From: Dinochytrium kinnereticum | Lineage: Eukaryota; Chytridiomycota; Chytridiomycetes; Chytridiales; Chytridiaceae | Reading direction: 5' to 3' | Assembly (NCBI GenBank): GCA_027604005.1 | Contig: JADGJT010000028.1 | Coordinates: 33,657-97,656 of the forward strand | Length of the DNA: 64,000 bases | In this document: in pieces, positions 35,307-49,900 of the stretch | Position numbering within the stretch: position 1 is the first letter of the stretch | Layout: the number at the start of each line of letters is the position of its first letter | Position numbers and translations under genes: made by a program | Notes under the pieces: model-generated | What the model was told of the DNA's origin: nothing | Seen by the model: the letters and a program-made list of their open reading frames with translations, nothing else | The model's database searches: none

Positions 35307-36759
35307 TTATGCCCTTGAGGGTGGATGCGGCATGTTGGGATTCATACCATGCTGTTGCATACCGTTGGGGCTCATAGCCTGCTGATGCATGGCATAACCT
35401 TGTTGGTATCTGGGATCATCGGCAGCATTGAAGTAATGGTAGGCTAGAAAACCGAAAAATGGAGTTATTAAAAATCGGCAAAAGTCCCGAAGAAAATACG
35501 TCAAAAAAATGTGAAAATGATCTTACCTCCATTCTCGTCATAATATCCGGGATAAGCTGTGCCGGCATTACTATAGTAGTCCGATCCATAATTATATCCA
35601 TAACCACCTGCAGGAGAAACAGGGTTCCCGTATCCATAGCCATAACCAGGGTATCCAGCTGCAGCGTTCGGCGCAACATTGGGATCGACGGCTGCAGCTG
35701 AGTATACATCACCAACAACATTGTGGGGCTCCGGTGGCATGGGCATACCACCTCCATACTGGCCTACAGGGCCCATTGGTGAAGAACCCATTGGCGACGG
35801 ACCTGCAGGAGCCTGTACCATGGGTGATTGCTGCGGTTGATACTGCTGCTGCGGGTGCTGTGGATGATGCTGTGGTGACTGCTGTATGCTATCTTGCGGC
35901 ACGGTTGCAGATCCATACTGAGGAGAAGTAGGGGTTACAGAGGAGACAGTAGGGGAGGCCTTGACGGAAGATGGCGGAACAGCAGATGCAGAAGCGGCAT
36001 TGGAATCAAACAAAGGTTTGACTGGGGCGGCTGCTCCGCTTTGATACACTTTGTCCATATCATCGTCGCGTTTCTTGCTGGCTGAGCGGCGATAGAAAAT
36101 GAATCCAGCGACAACAAGAATGATCACGAAGATAGCACCAAGAATGCCGGCAATGGCCGCTATAGGGAAGCCAGAAGATGAGGCGTCAGAGCCGCCATTT
36201 GAGTTGCCCGCAGCTCCAGAGGTGGTGGGACCAGCGGGTCTAGTCGAAAGGGCTGATGTGGTTCTCGATGCTGTCGCCGCAGTAGTGGTGGTGGTTGAAG
36301 TGATGGACAAGGAAGCCTATTTGAATGCGGTCAGTCAAACGACAGTAACGTTAATATATGAATCAGCAACCAGAAATATCAGAATAAGAAAGGGCCCTAC
36401 CGGAACACTGATCGTGACAGGATCACTCCGAGTCGTCAAAGCACGAGGACAGGGCCTCCCCGCAGTGCATGTGTATGAGACAGAAAACTCAATTACATAA
36501 GACCCAGTAGTGGGGGCATTGGGAGGAAGGGGGTCGTTGCAAGAGACGGTATAACAAAGGTCGAGAGGGGTTCTTCTCACGTTGACCGGGCATTCACTTG
36601 GGGTCCTGAGTACACTTGGTGGGCAAAGAGCAAAGGTTCTTGACCCAGAAACAAGGGTGACGGTTCCGGTGACTGAGGTAACATCATTCTGGTTCAGAAC
36701 CCATGCTGTGAAGCCAATGGGGGAGCCCACGGTCAACTCAGGATTGTATGAAAATGATG
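35307..36759 (-). CDS. Single-pass surface protein with Cys-rich ectodomain and low-complexity cytosolic tail (5' end unresolved)
   Basis: The first firm exon starts at 36759 (SFSYNPELTVGSPIGF). It encodes a beta-rich ectodomain with several Cys residues (ALCPPSVLRTPSECPVNV, LCYTVSCNDP, YTCTAGRPCP). An in-phase intron (about 36399-36317) leads to a Ser/Thr-rich stalk, one membrane helix (IAAIAGILGAIFVIILVVAG) and a basic stop-transfer stretch (FYRRSASKKR). The tail is Gln/Pro/Gly/Tyr-rich, with repeats such as GYPGYGYGYG and SPMGSSPMG, crosses one more intron near 35525-35440, and stops at 35307. The layout, ectodomain-stalk-helix-tail, recalls fungal wall sensors of the MID2/WSC kind, without clear homology. 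A signal-peptide exon should lie upstream but I could not place it. Confidence 0.7.
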
Positions 36760-37258
36760 CTGCAAAGTATATCAGTCATGTTTAGAATGGAGAGCGGTGC
36801 ATGAAAGATGGATGGACGATAACAGATGCAGCCGAGGAAAGACGGACGAGGAAAGACAGCCCTTGGAGGCCCTCACTCACCCATTGCTGACGGTGATCAG
36901 GCAGTAACGAATAGGTCACGCACGTAATCGATGCGATGCGTATGGAATGCGACGGGGATCGCAGCGATAATGCTGCTTCTTCCAAGAGGTTGGGAGACGG
37001 GCGGTGAGACGGTGGGTTGGACCACTGGCCGTTGTCAACACTGGAGCCGTTCCTAACAAAAAAACCAAAATTTAACCTGTGTAGCCTGATAGGTTTCAAA
37101 CCTGACGGGATATTCAATATTATTAAAAACATAACACACCAGCCCCAACCAGTGACAAAAACAAAAAAAAGAAGATAGAACTGGTCCTCTAACAGCGCAC
37201 TTTCCACCCAAAACAAACGTCAATTGAAGGCCTCGAAAAAAACATGCATGCTTTTTGA

Positions 37259-40200
37259 TCAGCGCTTGCGTTTGAACCGCTCTTTCGCCCCAAGTGCCTT
37301 AGCTTCCTCCTCTGCTTCCTTGCCATTGCCTTTTGAAGATGCGGCAGCAGAAGCCTTCTCCTTCTCCACCTGCTCAAGAAGGCCGCCGAACAGAGATTTG
37401 GGCACAGCCTTCTTCTGAATTGTCTTAGGCCCTTTGCTCTTCTTCCCCTTCCCCCCTTCATCCTCGTCTTCTTCCTCCTCGTCTTCTTCCTCTTCAATAT
37501 ATTTGTCCTTGTCCATTGCATCAACGCCAGAGCTCGACCCAGCCTTAGCCTGTTCCTCGTCGTCCTCGTCATCATCGTCGTCAATCTCAATCTCGTCAGG
37601 ATTGGCGGTCTCGCCGTCCCCTCCTTCGAGCCCCGCCGAGGTAAATACAGGCTTACCAGTGAGGGCATCTTTTGCTCTCGCAGGAACAAAACCCATAACC
37701 CTAGTGGTTGGGGCCTTCTCAGTAGGTGGTTCAAGCTCTCCCATTGCCATCCTTTTCTCGGCTTCCTCCTTATCGAGCTCGGCATTAACTTGCAGGACGC
37801 GAGCTTCAAGTTCTGACATGCTGGTGGGGATACCAGTAGTGCTTAGGTCCGGTGCTTGTTGGCCATTCGAGGCCGCCGTAGCCCGTTGTGCCAGAAGCTG
37901 TGCCGATATGAAGCCCACATCAGTATTGTACTTCGCCTGGACGGATCGCTTGATACTAAAAGCGAGAACGTGAAGGAATCGTTAAAATAGGATTCAAAAC
38001 CACAGCAGAAAGAAGATAGCATACCGAAGCATCTCTTTAAATGTCTCCTCATTTCCATGCTTGACCTCAAAGTCTTGCCACCGCTTCCAGTACGTGGGAT
38101 CCATCCTGGGATCCGCAAACTGCGCACCATAACCCCAAACCGCTCTAGCCCTATCAATCTCCAGCAGCCTAGTCTCCAAATCCGCAAATCGCACACACAT
38201 ATCTCTAGCCTGGCGATCTGGCAGAACATCAATAGCCTTCTGATAAATCTCTCGGGAAGAGGTAAGTCCAAAGAAGCTGGTAGCTTTCGCAATATATAAA
38301 GAGAAGACCTCGAACCGATCCTCCTCCGCCGCAACATCAGTGGCTCGGTCGTAAATACGCATGGCACGACGAGCGAGACCGTGATCTTCTTCCAGCTTGG
38401 CATACATAAGGTACAGAACTTTGGCAAACTTCGCCGGAACCTTGTCGACGGCGTGCTCGAAAAGGTCGCGGGCGCGCTCGAGCTTGGTGCTGCCGTAGCG
38501 CTCGACAAACTTTTGAAGGTATACGTTCCAGATATCAAATGCGATAGGGTATCCGAAAAGTTCGATGCCTCGCTCATACGCCTTATAACTCTGTTTTCCG
38601 GTTTTTTAGCAGCTGCTCATCAACACTAAAGAAGAAAACAATTAAATCAAGGCCATCGATACCCACCTCCTCAAAGTACTTATTTTCCTCCAAAAACGCC
38701 GCACAGTTCAGCACAATCTGCGGCGTAGCGATCTTCAGATCCATGATTCTATTATAAACCGCCTTGGCCGTCTCGACAGTCCCAATCGATTCCTCTAAGT
38801 CCACATAAAACGACCACAGCTTCAAGCTCTTGAAAAGCCTCAACTGGGGTTTCAACCCCTCATCCTGATATCGAATCGAGTTTAATGGAGGAGCTCCCTT
38901 TGGAATGCGGGGCGGGGCCGTCGCCTTGCCCATGACCTCTAGAGCTTTCTTTGGCAAACGATGCCTGAGCTCCATCTCCGCCCATTGGCACCAAACCTCG
39001 GCCAGGTCATCTGCTTTTTGGAAGGGTACGTTAATCGCCCTCTCAAAAACGCTGCGGGCCGATTCCAGATCCCCCGACTCTTCGTAGAGCTTAGCAAATC
39101 GGACCCATAGAAGGTGGAATTTTCCAGTGGCTTTCTTGGGATGGATAGTGGCGACGGCATCTTGGTAGGTCTCGACTACCTTCTCAAGCTCCTTTCGATC
39201 TCTCCATAGCTGGGCTCTTCTCTCCCACTCTTGCACATTGTGGGGATTCTGACGGAGCACAACATCATTAACAAGGAACGGCCGGCGTTTGATAAGCTTC
39301 TCAAGTCGAGCAAGGCGCAGATCTAGGTCGAGCTCAAGATCCTCACGCTCCTCATCCGTGAGAGGTTCGTCATCGTCATCCTCATCTTCATCGACTTCCT
39401 CGCCATTCTTCTTCCTCTCCCTTTTCTCATCCTCACTTGCGAGGACCTGCATCCGAGCGGCAATAACCCCTTCCTCAAACTCAGCACAGGCATCAAAGAT
39501 AAGAGTAAAATCTCTGACTGTTTTGACCTTGACGATTGCCTCCTCATAAACGTCTCGAGCAATATCAAATTCGCCTTTGGCAATCCACCAAGTGGCCAGA
39601 GCACACCAGATCTTGCCAACCTGATCCGAGTACTTTGAAATGCCGTAGCGAAGGATCTTATCAACAGGAAGCTTCTCGACCTTCCCAACCCCAGATCCCT
39701 TTCCAGGTCCAAGAATATTATCCGGAGTAGCCTCGCCCATAGCATCAGCGTGCTCCGTCACAAGATCGCAGAGCTCAGTCCAGATTTGGTACTTGGACTT
39801 CCCCTTTCTGCTCTGAAAGGAAGGGTCTTCGAGTAGAATCGTCATAACTCTGGCGGCCTCAGCGTATCGAGGCGGGTCAACCTGATTCAGCAAGAGATCG
39901 ATGTAACTCTCAGCATCCTCAGGCTCTAGTCTCAAATATCTTCTCCAGATCCTTACGGCGGTCTCACCGCCACATCGAGAAGCAAAAGTAAGGTAGTCCG
40001 GCCAAATGAGATTATGCTGAGTGATGGGAAGAGCCTTCAAAGCTCTATCAAAGGTACGACGGCACCTTGTGATAGCATTAGGGAGTTGGTGCATCAAAAA
40101 CTTCCAGTAGATGCCCCATATCGTCGGGTATTTGTTGCAGAACACCATGGCCCTCTCAAAGCATCCATTAACCACAGACCATTCGGGATCCGACAAGGGA

Positions 40201-40735
40201 CGCAACAGAGTCATCATTCCAGTGTCCTCATCAAAAGGCGTGCCAAGAAGGACCGAAACGCGGCGTTCGAGATACATCTTCCACAACTTGTACGAACCGG
40301 GTAAGACCTGTAACGCTCTTTCGAATATCATATAAACGGCCGGGGATGTTTTGGACACTCCTGTCACCCGCTTATGCTCGAGGTATCGTAACCATGTCTT
40401 TACAAAGAAGGGTGTCCGCAGGCATTCTTCCTCGTGAACTGTGATGCAACGCGATTCCCGATTGCATTCATGGAAGACATGCACATGCATAATTAATGAT
40501 TGAAACCGATTAGCCAAAGTTTTCCATTATCCAAGCAGACGAATAGATGCTAACCAATGTCGTCCTCCTCGATAGATGCATAGTATTCATCAAACTCTGA
40601 TGATGGTGTTGATGCCGCAGGTGCTGGCGGTGGTGCAGATGCAGTAAGTTTTTCCTTTGCGTGTGGTGGAGGAGGTGGTTTGCGTGAGGGAGGAGGAGGT
40701 GGAGGCTTCTTTGACTTTGAGACCTCGGCAGGCAT
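37259..40735 (-). CDS. SYF1: Pre-mRNA-splicing factor SYF1 (XAB2)
   Basis: Core subunit of the Prp19/NineTeen complex in the spliceosome, built of HAT (half-a-TPR) repeats. Exon 1 (ATG at 40735) encodes a polyproline segment and SEFDEYYASIEEDDI. An intron of about 125 nt leads in phase to VHEEECLRTPFFVKTWLRYLEHKR, the conserved SYF1 start. HAT repeats fill the rest: IFERALQVLPGSYKLWKMYLERR, LWVRFAKLYEESGDLESAR, VWCQWAEMELRH and, after introns near 38667-38593 and 38025-37958, RYDRATD- and WKRWQDFEVKHGNEETF-type units. Near the C-terminus VGFISA, LGGLLEQ and acidic/Lys-rich runs match family tails (ERFKRKR end, TGA at 37259). The frame is also open upstream of the chosen ATG after a possible acceptor near 40779, so a further 5' exon is possible. 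Confidence 0.93.
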
Positions 40736-40947
40736 GGCTGGAGGTTTACGTAGTTTTTGCTTTGCTGGCTGCTCCTGATTTTTTTTTTTTCAATTTGGGA
40801 AAATAAGAATTTTCTTTTCCTAAAATAATAATGTGAACAGACAGATACTACTACAAGCGATAATATTATTGTGGCTATGAAAAATAAATGGCAGCAAACA
40901 GCATAATCTCAGAGGTTAGAAAGAGAAGAGTAAAAAAATATTGTTTA

Positions 40948-43895
40948 TCAGCACGATCCACTACGAGAGAAAGGTACGCTCCAGAGTTCATCCTTAACAT
41001 CTCCATTTGTCGAAGACACAAACTTTATGCTGACGCTGCTGTTTGAAAGCATGAGAACGGGATAGCAGACAAGGGGGTCATATCTCGCAACAACATCTGT
41101 GGTGAAACTGATTTGACCGTCTGCGTCCATCACCTTGAAAATCCCTATTTATGAGAGGAATGACATGACTGTTTACCGTTTGTTTTAGCTCAAACTTCTT
41201 ACCATCATCAGTTAAGCCAGCCGCGAATGGTTCGGCTTTGATAATATATATTAACATACTGAAATAAGTAAGAAAAATATCTACTAACCTGCATTGGCAA
41301 TAGACGTGTTGGAAGACCAGAGAGTCGTGTTCTGAGAATCGACGACCTCCAAATTTCCTGTAAAAACAAGTCAGCGTTAACGTGGACCAAAAACAGATGA
41401 GTGTAAACCACACGCAGAATACCTGTTCCATTTATTCGAAGGGCACATCCACCATTCGTCGTTAGCACAGGCATAGTTCCAAACACAACACCCCCAGGAG
41501 GAAGGCTGCTCTTAAAGTCCCCAGTCCTCCAAAGAACATTCTTATCAGAAACAGTCCAAACCTCAAAGAAACCCTCTTCCGTCACATGCCCAACGATTGC
41601 TTCTGGTTCGTACCCATACCGAACCGTGAGGGGCCCTGACCAAGCTTGAACATGATTATCAGATGATATAATTGCAATACTAGCATCGGGACGTAGAATC
41701 GCGACTAAGGGTTCAGGTCCGGCTATGGGCCCGGTCTTCCAAGAATCGATGTTGAGCCCGAAAGTGCTGTTTAAGCCGAGAATAAAAGTTCCATTTGACG
41801 AAGAAATGCCGCCTCCTATAGAAGAGATACCTCCAGAAGTTGTTGAAAGAGACTCAAAGTAGGTAAGGTTCGGCTGGGCGTTTGCAATCCAGACAGGACG
41901 GCCGAATTTGTTGAGCAAGGAGAGAGTTCCATCATCTTCGAGACGTAGACTTGGTCTGTTCAAAGTTATCTTTGTCGAGTTAAGATCCGGGTAAGTATTG
42001 GCTAGCGCTGCGGAGGGTAATTCGGCAGTAACGTTTCCAGTCACGGTGATATTCGTCGACCATAGCTGCTGGAAGTTAGAGTCACTCATATAAACGTTCC
42101 TATATATCATTTTGTTTGTCATTTAGGCAATAAGACGTAAGCGACTTGACCCAGCTTCAGTAACTATAGGACTTACCCATCTTTTCCCAACGTTAGCAGG
42201 CTATATTGATTTGATTAGTAAATAGAGAAATACAAAAATATGATAAACCTACCATGGTGGTTTGGGAACAAATGCCAAGGAACTCCTAAAAGGTTGAACT
42301 TGGGTAGCATTCATCGAAAGAAGACGGACGCTAATCGTACAATTATCCCAAAACACCAAAGCAAAATCCCCATTCTTAGAAACCAACCGATCACCGTAAC
42401 GCAGAGATTGACTCAGTGCCAAGCCAAAAGAGTTATTATCATACGTTTTCCCGACACACGACTGGTTGGTGACTGACCAGAGGTCTTGAATAAGGTAACG
42501 ACGTGGTCCGACAATATGGTTCCAGGCGTTCTCATTGGTTCCATTTGGCTGAACACCTGTGAATTTCCATTCGCAGGGGTTGGACTGTTGAAAATGGTTT
42601 AGAATGAATTCTCAAATGCAATGACAGCGACAAACCATTTCCGCCGTTCCCTCAGCCGATAATTCCCCGTCAAAATACCATGCATCATACAAAGGATCCG
42701 TAACAGTCTAATAACAAAAATCCTTAGTCAACTACTTTTCAAGCAATTTGTCTTATTTTGACCCGGCCATACCTCAGCGAGCTGTAAAGTAGAATTAGTA
42801 AAGGGCACTCCAATAAACACTCAAATCCTAACCTGATGTGCTATAGTGTTTACAATACTATCGGCTGCAACGTTGTCGTTAGGGCTACCACCAAAAAAGA
42901 ACCTTCGCGGTCGACAAGGCGGGCAAAAATCAGGACTTTGCACAATGATCCACGGAATAAAGTTTGGGAAAGGTGCTTGGGGGTGGCGAAAAGCGCTATG
43001 GTAGCCGCAGACACCATTGCCTAAAAAGCAATTACAAATTGCCGGAAACATGACGACATCAATCTTCAAGTAAGAAGGAAGAAAACTATGGAGGAAGGTA
43101 CTAACAAAATCCCCCGAGGGTAGAATCCGAAACATTACTGTCAGCTACAATGACAAATATGGTGTTATTAGGATCGATGGTCCAGTTTTGTCTCGTAATG
43201 GCTGTGTTGATAACCTATTTTTTATATCTGTCAATTGACGAAGCAATCAACACCTGTGAGTTACACACCTGTGGCCAGCTTTGAGGGGTCTGGCTATCAT
43301 AGCCATCCGTGAAATTCATTCCAAAAGAGCCACGGTCAATGTGTTGACCTTTAACAGGGTGGACCCTTGTGCCCGCATGAAATCCAGAAGATGAGTTATA
43401 CTCGCGCACGGTGTTCCACCATGGTGTTTGGCCAATATTATTGAGAAAGTCCTCAATGATCGGGATCCTAGAATCCGTTTCATTCCATTCTCTTCCCTTG
43501 AGAATGAAAATGTCAGACGCGAAAGTTGCCAAACAATCTCCAGTCTACAAGTACTCACATAATATATCGTATCTATGTGAACACATTAGTTTGAAACATC
43601 TAGTAACAAAGGAGGTATACTTACAAAAGTTGATGGGGCCAGTGATGATCGTCCCGTTGTGGCTTTAAACGTTAATAAATCCGATTGGGACTTTGGTGGC
43701 TTACTATGTTATCTGTGATGTGTTAGTGAACTCCCGAGACTTCAAGGAGTGCTCCCGAGGTTGGAGAAGAGTCTGTCCTTGGGGCCTCGGCCTTTTGTCA
43801 TAGAGATCCACCTGCGGTGCTCCTCGTTTCAAAACAGCTGCAGAGGCGCCAAAGAGCAAAGTCGCCAATACGACGACAGCATTGATGGATGGCAT
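40948..43895 (-). CDS. Secreted EXORDIUM/PHI-1-domain protein fused to bulb-lectin-like repeats
   Basis: A signal peptide begins at the ATG at 43895 (MPSINAVVVLATLLFGASA). Spliced exons then rebuild an EXORDIUM/PHI-1 domain: YHNGTIITGPINF, YTIYYGREWNE, TPWWNTVREY, then CNCFLGNGVCGYHSAF, FIPWIIVQSPDFCPPC, DSIVNTIAHQLAETVTDPL and YDAWYFDG. Exons of 14 nt (43559-43572), 9 nt (42773-42781) and 24 nt (about 42179-42202) are needed to keep frame and motifs. The second half holds beta-rich repeats like bulb-type (mannose-binding) lectins: LTLGKDGNVYMSDSNFQQLW, RLEDDGTLSLLNKFGRPVW and NLEVVDSQNTTLWSSN. The end is SRSGSC at 40948. Many N-X-S/T sites fit an extracellular glycoprotein. In plants EXORDIUM proteins act in the cell wall during growth; the role here is unknown. 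Confidence 0.82.
42773..42781 (-). other. 9-nt microexon in the EXORDIUM-like gene
   Basis: On the minus strand the nine bases encode Leu-Ala-Glu. They are preceded by tttacag and followed by gtatgg. Without them the highly conserved family segment (I-x-H-x-LAE-x-x-x-x-PL-x-x-AWY) would lose three residues; with them it is exact. Confidence 0.8.
43559..43572 (-). other. 14-nt microexon in the EXORDIUM-like gene
   Basis: On the minus strand, atacgatatattat lies between acceptor cacatag and donor gtgagtac. It links GPINF to GREWNE as TIYY, matching the family pattern of a Tyr-rich strand after the YHNG motif, and restores the reading frame. Confidence 0.75.
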
Positions 43896-44112
43896 ATTGC
43901 CTGGCGATGCGGGATGTTGATGAATTTAATGAAGACGATATCACCACTTCGAGGACGCCTTTCTAATTATTGTATTTTATACCCCAGGTTTGTTTTTGTT
44001 TTGGTGGCTGCCATTCAACGTAATTTTTTTAATTGAGTTTGTCACCAAACCAAAAAAAACAAACAAACCATGGACTTATATGAAAAGGTCCAATTTATTC
44101 AAAGCTTCCCTT

Positions 44113-46544
<2,432 letters not shown>

Positions 46545-46964
46545 GCCTCCTTTTTTTTGTGGGAAAAAAATGAACAACCCCGAATGCTGACGGAAGCTAG
46601 TTTGTGGAACTGACCTTTCGCATGCGACCACCTGTAGGTGCTCGCTACCATGGCAGTAAGAACAGACGCGGATGCGCCTCGTGTTGAGATTCAAAATTGA
46701 CGAGAAGATGCATCAGCCAGGTTGACTCCTTTATTGCGGTGCCCACATGGGTGGTCTATAAAATTGCAGGCAATAAGCAATTCTATGCATTAAAGAAAAT
46801 ACAATCCAGAAGCAAGATGACTGCCGACATCGGATGCTCTTTCCCTGCAATCGTGACGGGCAGCATGGGCGGATGGCTTTGGCCATCTACAGCAGTAGCT
46901 ACATTCGTCCCACCAATCGCCAATCTTTTTGGAGCCCAAGGAATTTGTGATTTCGAGGTCAACC
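46545..46964. promoter_or_regulatory. Divergent promoter between MCC beta and the RasGAP gene
   Basis: A 420-bp spacer between head-to-head start codons. It must hold both promoters. A T-tract near 46551-46559 lies just upstream of the MCC beta start. No specific site is assigned. Confidence 0.5.
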
Positions 46965-49900
46965 ATGACCTACGAGACTGTATTAAAGTACACCGAAGAA
47001 TCGGTCAAGCAATGTCGAGAGCTTGCGTCCTTTTTGAAGAAGAGGCAAGCGGCAGAGGCTGAATATGCGAGGTCGCTGCGTAAGTGTCCCAAAGTGCCGC
47101 TAATGGGATTCTGCTCCAGCCATGCAACACAATGCAATGCGCCGCTGCAAGGATGGAGTCTGGATCCAAAGCTGTGTGATGATAAAGGCTGACTTTCCGT
47201 ACAGTTAAAATTACTCAAAGGGCACCGCCAATTGCAAACCTTTCACCATCATTCTACCGAAGCCCCTCCTCTTCAACGGCAAACGTTGCCATATTGAATT
47301 CCGACAAGAGCGACAACAATGTCAGATCCCAGCTGCTGAAAACGTAAGATACTTCTGTTACTTATAATGTGTATTTGCGATCATCGGTGTACAATTAAAT
47401 ATGATAATTAGATCGTTATGGAAAAGCTACTGTGAGGTGGTAGAAGAGACCCAAAAGCTTGCCGAATCTCATGTATGATCACTTGCCAAGATTTCCCCAT
47501 ATTGATTGCTAACGTATTTGGTCGATTTAGAATGAAATGGCGCACTCATTACAACACAATGTTCTTGATCCCTTTCAAAACTATATCCGCGAAATGGAGG
47601 CCATTCGAAAAATGGTACGCGCCTCGTCGTTTTGTTTTTTTGCTCAAAGTCACTTTTTAACAATGTGACAGCAACTGGAAAAGGGACAGGAATTCATTAA
47701 GAATCTGCAAGATGCCTACGCGGGACTGAAAAAGGTTTGATCTTCCTTATACTGCTTTGACCATTTACGTTTTTCAGGTCAAAAAAGAGTACGAGAACCT
47801 TCAGTCAGTTTCAAACGAAGCCATTAGCACTCACATTAAGGCACAGCATAACCCTTCAACTCGAGATAGGGAGCTAGAAAAGGTCTTACATAAATGACCG
47901 ATTAAACTATTGCTTACTTCTTACTCTAGCTCACAAACAAAATGCAGACTGCTATCGAAAAGGCAAAAAGAGCAGAAGAAACTCTCCAGATTTGTGAGGA
48001 TATATGCAATAACGCTAAAGAGGATTATTTTGGGACTTTTCTTCCCGGCCTTTACGAAGTAAGCCATTAGGTGCCGCTTACCTTCTAAATTTGTTAAAGG
48101 ACATCAGAACAAAGGAAGAGGAGCGCTGCATTGCCGTGAAAAGGGTTTTGTTGGATTTTTTAGAGCTGGAAAAGGCACAGATGCAGGGTTGCGGCGTCAC
48201 CTTTGAAATATTATCAGAGCGGGTCTCTGACATCGATATAAGTGACGATTCTGATGATTTTGTGAACACTTACGTATGAGCTTTGGCACGTTGGATTGAA
48301 TTTTTACTCTATTTTTTCAGATTTATCACGATGACTCTGGCTCATTAGATATCCCAGCCCGAAATATCACCAATCCTATTCATAGTGGCGTAATCCAAAT
48401 GAAAAGAGGTAGGATATAGCATAATAGATAGAGAGAGATAACCGCGTTGGTTAGGCGATTTAGTTGGAACTTGGAAGGATAAATATGCTGTTTTGACTGC
48501 TGATAAACACCTTTATATATATGCTAGTAAAGAGGTAGACTTAAAAAAAATGTTGATTTATTAATTGCTCTTAGGCAAACCGACCCTCTCATTCCATACC
48601 ATTAAAAGAGGCTACAGTTTCTTCGGTGGACGACAGCTTTTTTGGAAGAACAAACTGCATCCAGGTTGTCCAATCAACGAACTCTGGGCGACAAGTATAC
48701 AATATATGTACCAATTCCGAAAGTGATCGCGATAGGTGGTTGCACCACTTACGGGACTTCTGTTATTGCTGCCCAAAATGTGCCAGTGTCTATGGCTTCT
48801 CCACCGAGACTTTAAGTAACCTCCACCTTTTGGATAGAGTGAATGGGTTCCGTCTTATACGGAGCCTGAATCTGTCAATTATGGAGGCTAAGGATTTGCC
48901 GTCATTTTCTGGAAGTCGGTCATTTAGTCCATATTGTATGATTCTCTTTGATGATGTCAAACAAGCGAAGACCACGATGAAGTTAGGAGATAACCCGTTC
49001 TGGGGAGAGTCATTTACATTCGAGTACGTTATTTATATATTCCATTCTGAAATACCTTTTAACCCGCCTAACCATTGTAACCTAAACGTTATCGTAGTGA
49101 TATCCGACCACATCATAATCGCGTATGCATCTTTTTGTTTTACCATAATCGTATTCAGAGAGATACGGATATCGGCTACGTCAGCATTCACTTAGACCAG
49201 ATCAAGTCACCAAAGAGAGTCGAAGAGTGGTTCCCTATCCGTCCAACCTCCAAGAGTTCCGAAGACATGGGATCTTGTGGATCCATTCGGATTGCATTCA
49301 CATTTCGGGTATGTTCTCCTTCTTTAACTTACCTTTTCTTGGTGATCATTTATTGTAATAAATATGCTTACTGTTCCTTGATAGGAAGAACATTTGCTAC
49401 CAACCTCTCAATACGAATCTTTCTTAACACTTGTAACCGAGCCGAAGTACTCTGCCCTGAAGCAACTTGGAAAGCTAGTGGTTTCGGATAGGGAGATCCT
49501 CGGCAAAACTGTTGTTAGAGTATTTATTGGACTGGGGCGAGAAGTTGAAGGGCTTCGAAACCTTTTAGAAGCAGATATAAATGCTACTGAGGATCCCAAC
49601 ATCATATTCCGTGGAAACAGCCTTGCGACAAAGGGTTTAGACCAGTATATGAAGCAGATAGCGATGCCTTACCTCCACGCCACGGTGGGAAACCATCTTA
49701 GAACCATCTCGTCATTATCCGAGAGTTGCGAAGTGGATCCACTGCGAGTTGAAAACCCCGAAAAAGAGCGGGCGAATATTGCTCGCCTGTCTCATTATGC
49801 TGCCGCGATTTGGAACTCAATTTTGAATAGCGCAGATCATTGTCCCAGGTTGGCTTGCATTCTATTTTACTCAATGCATTTCTGATAGCGCTAGGCAACT

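Noticed and set aside
36782..37216. Minus-strand ORF as the signal exon of the surface protein
   Set aside because: It has a hydrophobic stretch but no splice path in the right phase that I could defend, and in-frame stops lie between it and the next exon.
37434..37973. Ser-rich plus-strand ORF opposite SYF1
   Set aside because: It is the antisense of the Glu/Asp-rich SYF1 tail; poly-Ser arises from the complement of acidic codons.
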